Translations under genes and position numbers: made by a program
Notes under the pieces: generated by a model
The model's database searches: none
Seen by the model: the letters and a program-made list of their open reading frames with translations, nothing else
Told to the model about the DNA's origin: nothing
From: Ramicandelaber brevisporus
Taxonomy: Eukaryota > Kickxellomycota > Ramicandelaberales > Ramicandelaberaceae
DNA length: 10,183 bases
Reading direction: 5' to 3'
NCBI GenBank assembly: GCA_025201865.1
Contig: MU603331.1
Coordinates: 1-10,183 of the forward strand
Part shown: one piece after another, positions 1-7,366 of the stretch
How the letters are laid out: every line of letters starts with the position of its first letter
Numbering within the stretch: position 1 is the first letter of the stretch

Positions 1-12
1 ATGCAAGGGGGT

Positions 13-76
13 TAATGGAAGCGATGTTTACCTGCAATGGTGTTCAATGGAAGCGATGTTCAATGGAAGCGATGCT
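13..76. repeat. Degenerate 16-bp tandem repeat
   Basis: Four 16-bp units start at 13, 29, 45 and 61, with consensus CAATGGAAGCGATGTT. Units 1, 3 and 4 are nearly identical: one mismatch at the first base of unit 1 and one near the end of unit 4. Unit 2 matches at only about half of its positions. The array lies just downstream of the epoxide hydrolase stop codon, and its left boundary may lie outside the window. No coding role is apparent. Confidence 0.75.
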
Positions 77-128
77 TACAGGCGTGCTGTTTAATGACAG
101 TGTTATTGGATGGTGACGACGATGATGC

Positions 129-1124
129 CTACAACGAGTCGAGGAAGCCGGCGATGGCTGCGTTGACAGCATCTGGCTGCTCGGTGGTGATCCAGTGCGA
201 CGAATTCTCGACAATCACAATCTTGACCTGTGGCAGCACCTGCGGCATGTGAGCCGTCAGCGCAACCGGCAGCGCCATGTCCTTGTCGGCCGGCACCATC
301 AAGCATGGCGTAGTGATGGTCTTGCCCAGCAACGCCTGGTCGTCGTCGTAGTTGGCGCGGCGCGTCTTGTACCAGTTGAGTCCGCCGTGGAAGCCGCGGC
401 GCGTCAGGTTCTCGACATAGTAGTCGAGCTCGGTCTGCGAAATGAACTCATCGCGCGGCACGTCGCGGCCGTTCTCGAGTGTCTCAGCTAGGTTGAGGAA
501 GTCGACGCCGGCATTGGCTCGCGCCGCACTACCATCCAGCGTCGAGCTGCGGAAGATGTTGCGCACAAACAGCTCCGGATCGGCGTCGAACTGCTTCTCG
601 GATGCCGGGTCGGCAAAGTACAGCTGGTACTTCCAGAATGGGAACTTGGCCACCATGTCGCGCGGCTCGACCCAGTTTGCGGTCGGCGGGAAGTACGGCG
701 TGCACAGCGAGATGGTTGCTGTGACGCGCTCGGGGTGGAACAGCGCAAAGCGCCACACCAGCGCACCGCCCCAGTCGTGGCCGAGCAGAATCACCTTGTC
801 GATGCCGAGCTGGTCCAGCAGCGCAACGAGGTCGCCAGCCACGCTCTTCATGCTGTAGCGCTCAATTGGCACAATCTCCGGAGCACGCGGCGCGTCGGTC
901 TGGCCGTAGCCGAGCAGATCCGGCGCAATGACACGGTAGCCTTTCTTGACCAGGAATGCAATCTGGTGGCGCCACGTGAACCACAGGTCGGGAAAGCCGT
1001 GGCACGCGAGCACCACCGGGCCGTCCTTGGGACCTTCGTCGACGTAGTGGTAGCGCACGCTGTTGAGATACGTGTACTTGTGGTTGAACGAGGCGGGATC
1101 CTCGGCGTTGAGTTGGCGCGACAT
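129..1124 (-). CDS. Soluble epoxide hydrolase-like alpha/beta hydrolase
   Basis: 331 residues, probably a cytosolic epoxide hydrolase that opens epoxides (lipid, terpenoid or xenobiotic) to vicinal diols through a covalent ester on Asp. Visible parts: the HGFP oxyanion motif at 42-45; the nucleophile elbow GHDWGG at 115-120 with D117; lid tyrosines in YQLYF at 166-170 and NWY at 250-252; the charge-relay acid D282 in ADKDMALP; the catalytic histidine H310 in SSHW. These match the C-terminal hydrolase domain of mammalian soluble epoxide hydrolase, and the N-terminal phosphatase domain is absent. The Asp nucleophile with two lid Tyr argues against an esterase; the Asp/Trp pattern also resembles haloalkane dehalogenases, but the lid tyrosines favour epoxide hydrolase. 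The C-terminus is DSL, so there is no SKL-type peroxisomal signal, and no signal peptide is seen. The start is the first in-frame ATG, with G at -3; the frame stays open about 380 bp upstream but holds no ATG. The stop is TAG. Codons end mostly in G or C. The gene is divergent from COA6. The natural substrate cannot be told. Confidence 0.93.
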   Translation of the reverse strand: MSRQLNAEDPASFNHKYTYLNSVRYHYVDEGPKDGPVVLACHGFPDLWFTWRHQIAFLVKKGYRVIAPDLLGYGQTDAPRAPEIVPIERYSMKSVAGDLVALLDQLGIDKVILLGHDWGGALVWRFALFHPERVTATISLCTPYFPPTANWVEPRDMVAKFPFWKYQLYFADPASEKQFDADPELFVRNIFRSSTLDGSAARANAGVDFLNLAETLENGRDVPRDEFISQTELDYYVENLTRRGFHGGLNWYKTRRANYDDDQALLGKTITTPCLMVPADKDMALPVALTAHMPQVLPQVKIVIVENSSHWITTEQPDAVNAAIAGFLDSL

Positions 1125-1344
1125 GGCTGGTAGTGGTGGCAGTGGTGGTGGTGATAGTGGTGATAGTGGAGGTGATGAGGAGATGAGCGCAGTGTGGGAC
1201 GACGCTTTGAAAGTGTGGAATGTGCAGAACGCGTGTGGAGAATGTGTGTGGAAAGCGTGTGGAAAGCGTGAGTTTGTGGATTCAGCAGCGAATACAAGTC
1301 TGCAAACTGCGAAGCTCGTTCGGCAAACATCCCCAGACACGAGC

Positions 1345-1350
1345 TTTATA
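1345..1350 (-). promoter_or_regulatory. Putative TATA box for epoxide hydrolase
   Basis: TATAAA on the minus strand, in the context GATATAAAGC, lies about 220 nt upstream of the hydrolase ATG. Transcription from about 30 nt downstream would give a leader of roughly 190 nt. Position and match are good, but no transcript data are available. Confidence 0.45.
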
Positions 1351-1545
1351 TCATCGCCACGCTGGCTCGCGCGACGAGGCTCGCGTAACAAGACTCTCCT
1401 CACCAGCCTCCCATTGCGAGCCTCCCAAAACGAGACTCCCGCAACGATGCCTGATGTTGCGACTGCCGGATGCGGACCGTCGGAGCCAGCTGAAAAACAG
1501 TCCGGCACTGAACATGATGCAAATCAGGCGCAACAAATTACGCGC

Positions 1546-1588
1546 CAGTCAGTCAGTCAGCCAGGCAGCCAGCAGCCAGCCAGCCAGT
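1546..1588. repeat. CAGT/CAGC tetranucleotide microsatellite
   Basis: Imperfect tandem CAGT then CAGC units, interrupted by CAGG and CAG steps, about 120 bp upstream of the COA6 start. Bases 1569-1587 are identical to 4830-4848, directly ahead of the zinc-finger gene start. Because the sequence is low in complexity, the match may have arisen independently. Confidence 0.8.
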
Positions 1589-1710
1589 CTCCAATGCGGT
1601 TACACTAGCTGAGTGTGCACACTTTCGTGTTCGGGTCCGCGCTCCAAAAAGCAGAAAACACAAGAATATTTTGCAGAAAAATAATTCCAGCAAGTTTCAG
1701 AACAGCGAAG

Positions 1711-2043
1711 ATGAGCAGCACGCCAGATCGGACTCTCGAGGCGCCAAACCGCGAGGAGCGCCGGCGGTGCTGGAAGGCACGCGACGAGTTCCTCGCCTGC
1801 CTCGAGGCAAACAAGATCGACGTGTTTGGGATCACCGCCGAGAGCACGGCCGCCAGCGAGCCAACCTCCGGCGCGTGCGGCAAGCTGGAGCTGGCCATGC
1901 GGAAGGCGTGTCCGGCGGCGTGGGCATCGTACTTCATCACGCGGCAGCAGATCGAGAAGAGGCTGGCCGAGCAGCGGACTGCGATTGAGCAGCGAGAGCG
2001 GGAGGCAAATGCTGCCGCTGCCGCCGCCGCATCCAAGCGGTAA
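1711..2043 (+). CDS. COA6: Cytochrome c oxidase assembly factor 6 (COA6)
   Basis: 110 residues. COA6 proteins act in the mitochondrial intermembrane space in copper delivery to the CuA site of cytochrome c oxidase subunit 2. The diagnostic pattern is present: C20-x9-C30 inside CWKARDEFLACLEAN, then C56-x10-C67, followed by the W-x2-YF motif (WASYF, 71-75). The first motif closely matches animal COA6 as I remember it. The loop between the two cysteine pairs (C30 to C56, 25 residues, Ser/Thr/Ala-rich) is longer than in the human protein as I recall it. A basic and acidic helix (about 77-98) and an Ala-rich tail ending SKR extend the C-terminus. There is no N-terminal presequence, as expected for twin-CX9C-type proteins imported by the Mia40 relay. 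The start is the first in-frame ATG, with A at -3; the open frame upstream to about 1615 has none. The stop is TAA, and GATAAA at 2051 may help 3' end formation. Confidence 0.93.
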   Translation: MSSTPDRTLEAPNREERRRCWKARDEFLACLEANKIDVFGITAESTAASEPTSGACGKLELAMRKACPAAWASYFITRQQIEKRLAEQRTAIEQREREANAAAAAAASKR

Positions 2044-2831
2044 ACACAGCCGATAAAAGCACTGTTTGAAGCGACACTGTATAGACTGCGGAGTGGAGAT
2101 GAGATGGGATGAGGATGAAGTAAGATGTGATGTAACGGGGGATGAGGTGAATGGAGTGCGAATAGATAGCGGGTAGATTGCGGACAGATGGAACAGAGTT
2201 TACTAAACTTTAAGGAAAAGGGCTGCGGTGTGTGCGTGTATATGTGCGTCTTTGTACTCATAGTGATGGTGGAATGCCACAGCGCCGATCTCGATGGTGG
2301 AGACCAGGCGTGGGTTTATAGCGCTCGGCTCGGCTGCGCACCATATCCACACACATCTCCATGCTGCGCGCATGGGCTGTAGTCTGGTTTCTGGAACTGC
2401 TGGCATCGATATGCAAAATGCGGCTTTGCTTTCTCCCATCGTGTCGGCAGCAATCCGCACTCAATTTGTGGCATGAGCATTCCACCGGAGCAAATGTGTC
2501 GATGCGGCTTGAGTTGAGAAACCAGCCAGCTCTCAGATGTATCAGCATCAGCAACATCAACAACATCAACAGCAGAGTCCAATCGGCACCGTTGGATATC
2601 TACACACCTATTACTAGATCTGAACCGTTCATTGCAGGCGTTTCTATTCGTTCACTTATTCAAAACACAATTTCGCGTCGTCTGGTGTTTACTTCTCTTT
2701 AAATGTACTCTGGAAAAAAATGAATGATTTTCGGATAATAATCAATATTAATCCCTCGTCTAATTCACTCATCAATTGCCTCGGAGTATTGTTCTATGCT
2801 CACTGTTGAGAGATGCAGCGTTCTGGGCTCT

Positions 2832-2867
2832 CTTGGCACTCTTGGCATACTTGGCATACTTGGCGCT
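2832..2867. repeat. 9-bp tandem repeat upstream of F-box gene 1
   Basis: Four consecutive 9-bp units starting CTTGGC: CTTGGCACT, CTTGGCATA twice, then CTTGGCGCT. The array ends about 110 bp before the F-box gene 1 ATG and just before the TTTAAA element. It could be a cluster of binding sites (TTGGC is a half-site for several factor classes) or simple slippage. Confidence 0.75.
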
Positions 2868-2875
2868 GCTGGCTC

Positions 2876-2881
2876 TTTAAA
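2876..2881 (+). promoter_or_regulatory. Possible TATA-like element (TTTAAA) for F-box gene 1
   Basis: TTTAAA inside the palindrome CTTTAAAG, 99 nt upstream of the F-box gene 1 ATG and next to the 9-bp repeats. It is not a canonical TATA box, and the assignment rests on position alone. Confidence 0.3.
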
Positions 2882-2979
2882 GCTCTGATAGCTTGCCTGC
2901 TCTACTCTGTCGACTTTGAAACACGAACACACACTCCCTCTTACTCATCAATACACACTCCGACTGTTTGACAACCGCC

Positions 2980-4515
2980 ATGACTCGGCGCACTGTATCT
3001 GTCTTCCGCCTCTTTCACTTGCCGGAAGAGCTCATTGAGCTAGTTCTCAGCTATCTAAGCCGGACTGCTTTGAAACATTTCCGCACTGCTTTTGGTGAGA
3101 GTGTGTCGTGGAAACGCTTTTGGTACAAAGTCTATTCTCTTTATTACGAAGCTTCCAGTGACGAAGTCGCGTCTAGTGACTTTCCAGAGAATATCGGACG
3201 GTTTGTTCGAAAACTACTCGCCTCGGATATATACTTATTCAACTCACTCGATCTCCCAGTTCTCTTTCCGGCATGTCGAATGATTGTACTCACACTCCCC
3301 CATTGCCCAGGCATTGTGTTTCAAGAGTATCTCGGCAGCATGCGTAATCTACAGTGTGTCAAATTTGATCCAATGAGAGCACCAGCTGCATCATGGAAGC
3401 CAGCAATTGGATGGATAAATGATGATGAAAAGAGTGGCCATGTGGCAATCATTGAGTTTGAGAATCGCGTTACTCAAGATCGTGGTGCCAATTATATACA
3501 AGGCATACTCAAAACTGTCAAAAGCCAGCATCTACCACGACTTCGGTTTGATATTGAAATTGCTCCAGCAATGGTTGGTCAGCCTGTGCTTCAACAGGCG
3601 ATACCAATGATGTCAAAATTTGTGATGAAATACACATCAGACACAGACTGCATTCGTAGTAAACTGGGCATTTTCTTTGGGTCAAACAGATATAGTAACA
3701 GTAGCAGCAGCAATCACACCGTTTTTACACACTTGAAATACATGGAGCTCTCAGTGTGCTGCGCCACCTCAAATAACCTCAGCATATATCATGGCTACAA
3801 CTTTAGCAGCTTCCGTCCAGAGCGGTTCCCTAAATTAAAGTCGCTATCTATCAGTACTATGAACGATAACACATGTCCGTTTCAGCCAGAGGAGGGCAGT
3901 GTACCTGCAATCACCAAGTTGTTTACAGTGATGTGGACAACTGTTACTACTCTTACAATCAGGTGCAGTATTATTGATGCAGAAGGGATTGCAGTGGTTC
4001 TCAAGCACCTTCCAAATGTTGCTGATTGTACGCTTTTCTTATCAAACTCAACAGTGTTACATGTAAACACGATAATACCATATCTCACACGCGTCAAGTC
4101 ACTCAAGATTACAATGGCAAAGATTGTATACACTCCAACAGCTCAGCCACTTGACTGCCGCTTCCTCAACAAACTATCCATTTCTAGTAAGAATCTCGCC
4201 GATGGTGGTGCATTTGAGTTCGCATTGGATGTTCCCAATCTGAGCACATTAGAGTTATTTGGAGCTGACTACGATAGTGCTGATTTGCAGCCATTCCGCC
4301 ATAAATGCGCGAGTTCATCGATCTTTCATATTCAGTTTTATTGTTCCACACTCTTCGGTTTAAGCTACGAGCCAGTGGCGGCTCTCGTAGAAATGTTCCC
4401 ACGCGCAAAGTATCTGACCTTTGATTGTGACATTGACGAACTAGTCGAAAAGATGAGAACGGCGTTTCCAAACCATATTCTTTATAAGAAATCTAGTCGG
4501 TGGGGAATATCATAA
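2980..4515 (+). CDS. F-box protein 1 with leucine-rich-repeat-like C-terminus
   Basis: 511 residues. F-box proteins usually link a substrate to Skp1/cullin-1 in an SCF ubiquitin ligase. The N-terminus (about 11-50) contains an F-box core: LPEELIELVLSYL, then a run of basic and aromatic residues ending SWKRFW. The rest has irregular repeats of the form hydrophobic-x2-Leu-x-Leu, such as FPKLKSLSI near residue 283, the VKSLKI stretch and LSTLELFGADY near residue 420. This fits a diverged leucine-rich-repeat fold for substrate binding. There is no signal peptide or membrane segment. The start is an ATG in a good context (GCCATGA, G at -3). The frame continues four codons further upstream to a TTG, which I reject for a nuclear gene. 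The stop is TAA at 4513-4515. No intron is evident. The next gene, on the same strand, starts 335 bp further on. The target is unknown; fungal F-box/LRR families are often expanded and lineage-specific. Confidence 0.82.
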   Translation: MTRRTVSVFRLFHLPEELIELVLSYLSRTALKHFRTAFGESVSWKRFWYKVYSLYYEASSDEVASSDFPENIGRFVRKLLASDIYLFNSLDLPVLFPACRMIVLTLPHCPGIVFQEYLGSMRNLQCVKFDPMRAPAASWKPAIGWINDDEKSGHVAIIEFENRVTQDRGANYIQGILKTVKSQHLPRLRFDIEIAPAMVGQPVLQQAIPMMSKFVMKYTSDTDCIRSKLGIFFGSNRYSNSSSSNHTVFTHLKYMELSVCCATSNNLSIYHGYNFSSFRPERFPKLKSLSISTMNDNTCPFQPEEGSVPAITKLFTVMWTTVTTLTIRCSIIDAEGIAVVLKHLPNVADCTLFLSNSTVLHVNTIIPYLTRVKSLKITMAKIVYTPTAQPLDCRFLNKLSISSKNLADGGAFEFALDVPNLSTLELFGADYDSADLQPFRHKCASSSIFHIQFYCSTLFGLSYEPVAALVEMFPRAKYLTFDCDIDELVEKMRTAFPNHILYKKSSRWGIS

Positions 4516-4850
4516 TCAAAAGCGTTCTTTTTAACCTTCCTTTAATAACTCCTAATGATTCAGTTAGCTGCAATAATAGCCACGGATGAGATGACTACTG
4601 CTCGTAAACCCATCAGCTGACCAAACAGTGTTTCTTCAGTGACAATGAGTATATGTTGCTGCGATACAGTGTGGATGATGAAGTCGATTTGTCGATTATA
4701 TTCGCGTTTGTTTTGCTTGCTCCCACGAAAGGAGGTGACTGGTTTGCTCTCTCTGATCTCAACTACTCGACTGTAGATTGACCACTACCAACAGCAGCAG
4801 AATAGAACAGAACAGAACAGCTGATCTACCCAGCAGCCAGCCAGCCAGAC
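4516..4850. promoter_or_regulatory. Spacer and promoter of the zinc-finger gene
   Basis: 335 bp holding the 3' end of F-box gene 1 (AT-rich to about 4560) and the promoter of the zinc-finger gene. A TATATT at 4697-4702 lies about 150 nt before the ATG. A 5-bp repeat (AGAAC, about 3.4 copies, 4804-4820) and a CAG/CCAG-rich run (4830-4848) sit immediately upstream of the start. No small gene was recognised. Confidence 0.5.
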
Positions 4851-6848
4851 ATGTCGACCGTGAAGATCAAGACAGAGCCTACAGCAGCAACAGCAGTCGA
4901 CGACGTGAAAGTCAAGCTCGAGCCGAGTCTCTCGACAAGTGATATCAAACTCGAACAGCACATTTCAGACATTGACACCAAAGTTGAACCTGACTCTGAT
5001 ATTGACAGTGAGGAAGAAGACATCAAATCCGAAAGTGACGATGACGATGACGATGATGACACCGATCAGTTCACAATAATTCCAAATAGTCAGCGACATT
5101 TCATCTGCGAACATTATGGATGTAGTCATAGTTTCACTACAGCCAGTAATCTGAAAAGACATCAAAATGAACACTGCCTCCAAGCCGAGATTTATGTATA
5201 TGGGAAGATTTACAGCCTGGCTCGGAAGTCGTTAGATGATTCATGGCCATGCCCTACTCCGGACTGCGAAACGATGTCCACAACAGTTGATGGTGTATGT
5301 AAGCATATACGACAATGTCATAGTGATACTATAGGACAGCAGCAGCAGCACTCTCCGGGCCAGAAGACTCGGCGTATAATTTTTTTCCCTGGTGTGGATA
5401 ATTTTTATGTGGGTGATATTCGTTGTGGATATCATAACACTACTGGAGTGTTTATTTGTCACGAATGCAAGTTGGTGCCAGAGTGTCTGCTGACTCATTT
5501 GCAGCAGAAACATGGATATAACGAAAAGACAATTGACAATGCGTTTTTGCCAGACACTGCTAGGATTACTGGAAGTGATCCAAATGGATATCAGCACACC
5601 AGCAACTCTCATCTCGCATCAGCAATTCGCCACCCATATCAGCAGCAGCATTTAGACATTGTACAGGGCTGGTTGTGTGTTGCAGCTAATTGTGGTTATT
5701 GTAGCTATACTAAAAAGATTAGTTACAACCATCAATGCCTGGAACATAAAGGCAAAAAGCTATCGATAGTTCCTGCACTTGTACTGCGTCTTTTGTATTC
5801 CAAGTCGAGAACTAGATACTTTCTCATTACTTGTATTGATCAAGCAAGCAGCGCTGTCACTACCAGTAGTAGCAGAGTGAACTGGCACAATGGATTGGAT
5901 GCACAGGATGGGAGTGAAAATGATTCTGGCCAGAATGAGACCGAAGAAGAATCCAATCAGACTGATCAATGGAAGTGTGCATATCAAAACTGTCGACGTA
6001 TCTTCAGCTCAGTTACTATGCTTAGTATACATCGTCGCGAACACAAACTTCATATTGTGATTACTGCGTATGACAGGGTGTTCACTCTCACTCGTCAGTC
6101 TTCGGATGATCGATGGCAATGTCCAATTCTAGACTGTGAAATAACGTGCAAATCAGTTCGTACTATCTATGCACATATTCTAAATATTCATAGTATATGG
6201 ATAAAACAGAAACATGTGATTAGTGAAGACGATGACTATAGCCAGGAACAGCAGCAAGTGACCAAGAAGAAACATCAAACCATTCGTATTATAAAAGTGG
6301 ATGATTTTTATGTGAATGGAGTTCGCTGTGGCTATCACAATACTATTGGAGTGTTCATTTGTCATGAATGCAGGTTGGTGCCGGAATGTCTGTTAACTCA
6401 TTTACAACAGAAACATGGATATGATGAGAAATCGATTGATAACTCTGTTTTGCCAGACAGTGCAATAACTGCAAATGCTGATCCCAATATTAATCAGCAC
6501 ATCAGCAACACACATCTTTCATCGGCAATTAGCCAACCACGTTGGCGGTATCATCGGGATATTATTCAAGGTTGGTTGTGTGTTACATCTGATTGTGGTT
6601 ATTGTGGAATTTCAGCTAATAATAAATATGATCACAAAAAATACTTCCATCAAGACGAACAGCTGACGACGGTTCCTGCTCTTGTACTGCGATTACTTTA
6701 TGGGAAAATACAGACATCGTGCTATCTCATTGTTCGATTGGACACAGCCGCCAGCAGTGTTAATTCAAATAAATCGACGAGTCAGCAAGATGGCGACTGT
6801 GATTATGATGATGGCGATGAATTAGTGCTGAGTGATTACAGTGATTAA
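4851..6848 (+). CDS. Eight-finger C2H2 zinc-finger protein with tandem internal duplication
   Basis: 665 residues, likely a nuclear DNA- or protein-binding regulator. Residues 1-61 carry SUMO-consensus lysines (K7, K22, K33, K59, plus K44 in a relaxed form), several followed by Pro. An acidic run of eight Asp follows (63-70). Then come two related modules. Module A: finger 1 (C86, C91, H104, H108), finger 2 (C134, C139, H152, H157), finger 3 (C203, C206, H216, H221) and finger 4 (C276, C281, H294, H299), ending in a VPALVLRLLY segment (307-316). Module B repeats this with C376/C381/H394/H398, C424/C429/H442/H447, C504/C507/H517/H522 and C577/C582/H595/H600, and the same closing segment at 608-617. 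Fingers 3 and 4, an L-x2-H-L-x2-KH finger followed by a second finger after a W-L/F-C entry, recall the OrsD/DUF3505 zinc-finger region of fungi; this is a guess. The tail (about 646-665) is acidic. Codons are AT-leaning at third positions. The start is the first ATG, with G at -3; the stop is TAA. The function is otherwise unknown. Confidence 0.85.
   Translation: MSTVKIKTEPTAATAVDDVKVKLEPSLSTSDIKLEQHISDIDTKVEPDSDIDSEEEDIKSESDDDDDDDDTDQFTIIPNSQRHFICEHYGCSHSFTTASNLKRHQNEHCLQAEIYVYGKIYSLARKSLDDSWPCPTPDCETMSTTVDGVCKHIRQCHSDTIGQQQQHSPGQKTRRIIFFPGVDNFYVGDIRCGYHNTTGVFICHECKLVPECLLTHLQQKHGYNEKTIDNAFLPDTARITGSDPNGYQHTSNSHLASAIRHPYQQQHLDIVQGWLCVAANCGYCSYTKKISYNHQCLEHKGKKLSIVPALVLRLLYSKSRTRYFLITCIDQASSAVTTSSSRVNWHNGLDAQDGSENDSGQNETEEESNQTDQWKCAYQNCRRIFSSVTMLSIHRREHKLHIVITAYDRVFTLTRQSSDDRWQCPILDCEITCKSVRTIYAHILNIHSIWIKQKHVISEDDDYSQEQQQVTKKKHQTIRIIKVDDFYVNGVRCGYHNTIGVFICHECRLVPECLLTHLQQKHGYDEKSIDNSVLPDSAITANADPNINQHISNTHLSSAISQPRWRYHRDIIQGWLCVTSDCGYCGISANNKYDHKKYFHQDEQLTTVPALVLRLLYGKIQTSCYLIVRLDTAASSVNSNKSTSQQDGDCDYDDGDELVLSDYSD
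5100..5840 (+). repeat. Intragenic duplication, copy A (residues 84-330)
   Basis: First copy of the four-finger module. It aligns with copy B at an offset of 290 residues over fingers 1 and 2, and 301 residues over fingers 3 and 4, so copy B carries 11 extra residues between fingers 2 and 3. The best conserved part is 192-230, identical to 493-531 at 35 of 39 residues. Confidence 0.9.
5970..6743 (+). repeat. Intragenic duplication, copy B (residues 374-631)
   Basis: Second copy of the four-finger module, separated from copy A by a Ser/Asn/Glu-rich linker (about 331-372). All eight zinc-ligand pairs of copy A have counterparts here. Finger 1 has diverged most outside its ligands; finger 3 and the closing VPALVLRLLY segment have diverged least. 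Confidence 0.9.
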
Positions 6849-7366
6849 GATGATATCCATCAACCAGGAGCAGCGACAGTGCCTCAACCATTATAATTCA
6901 ATATGCTTAATATGCCACTTCCAGATGACCCTTATATCTAGCCTCTTTTAAAAATCTCATTTTAATATTGTAATGTAACGAGTAGTTAATCCCAATCATT
7001 TACCGTCACTCTCATGTACATTATCTTCGATCCTTTTCTGGACCCACCATCAACCTCTACCATTAATTAGTTTATGCGCTCAATGACGACACTTGAGCTG
7101 TCTCATGCGTAGTAGCTACATGGCATCAGATAGGACGACCAAGTAACTAATGAAGCAGACCGTTTATCGTCAACACGCAGGCAGACTCAGAGCGAATGAA
7201 CAGGTACAAGAGTTCCTCTAATGATTCAGAAGGAGGCCACTCTTTTAATCCTCTGAATAGAGTCGGATTCAATGGTAATAATCTGTGCGATGTTATAAAT
7301 GCTGAAAATAATGAATGAAAACGTGAAAAAGAAGACAGCTATTGATTTATTTAATTACAGGAATCA
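6849..7366. other. Convergent intergenic region (zinc-finger gene and F-box gene 2)
   Basis: 518 bp between two genes whose 3' ends face each other, so it should hold both 3' UTRs and no promoter for either. It is AT-rich and has no open frame with recognisable features. For the zinc-finger gene no canonical AATAAA is seen on the plus strand; AT-rich words near 6950-6970 could serve. A minus-strand AATAAA at 7346-7351 suits F-box gene 2. Confidence 0.6.
7346..7351 (-). terminator. Putative poly(A) signal of F-box gene 2
   Basis: AATAAA on the minus strand, starting about 15 nt after the TGA stop of F-box gene 2, in an AT-rich context. It is a canonical hexamer at a plausible though short distance. 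Confidence 0.5.

Larger units (their letters stand above)
1125..1710. promoter_or_regulatory. Divergent promoter region between epoxide hydrolase and COA6
   Basis: These 586 bp separate two start codons that point away from each other, so they must hold both promoters and both 5' leaders. Features seen: a C/A-rich, G-poor hydrolase leader next to its ATG (about 1125-1180, read on the minus strand as repeated CAC/ACC triplets), a TATA box for the hydrolase at 1345-1350, and a CAGY microsatellite at 1546-1588. No TATA box is obvious on the COA6 side. Open frames across this region lack ATG starts and look like non-coding sequence. Confidence 0.7.
2044..2979. other. Intergenic spacer between COA6 and F-box gene 1
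   Basis: 936 bp with no gene I can support. It must carry the COA6 3' end and the F-box gene 1 promoter. Bases 2085-2195 are strongly G/A-rich: 2101-2160 contains only two C, with repeated GATGA-like words. After that the sequence is mixed, with several short open frames that lack recognisable protein features. A 9-bp tandem repeat lies at 2832-2867 and TTTAAA at 2876-2881. The final 80 bp are C/A/T-rich and G-poor, as expected of a leader. Confidence 0.6.

Noticed and set aside
63-306. Small open frames at the left edge
   Set aside because: They are shadows of the hydrolase 3' end or lie in the tandem repeat.
1125-1508. N-terminal extension of the epoxide hydrolase in the same frame (about 128 codons)
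   Set aside because: It contains no ATG and covers the TATA box. The last part is a low-complexity Ser/Pro/His run typical of leader sequence translated by chance.
1615-1710. N-terminal extension of COA6, possibly a mitochondrial presequence
   Set aside because: There is no ATG upstream of 1711, and COA6-type proteins do not use a cleavable presequence.
2203-2569. Minus-strand open frames of 85-103 codons in the same spacer
   Set aside because: They overlap one another in different frames and show no protein-like features.
2361-2702. 113-codon open frame in the spacer before F-box gene 1
   Set aside because: No recognisable domain or convincing composition; it is probably chance.
2968-2979. 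TTG start for F-box gene 1
   Set aside because: A nuclear gene would use the ATG at 2980, which has a good context.
4826-5062. Minus-strand Ser-rich open frame over the start of the zinc-finger gene
   Set aside because: It is the antisense shadow of the poly-Asp and acidic codons of the real gene.
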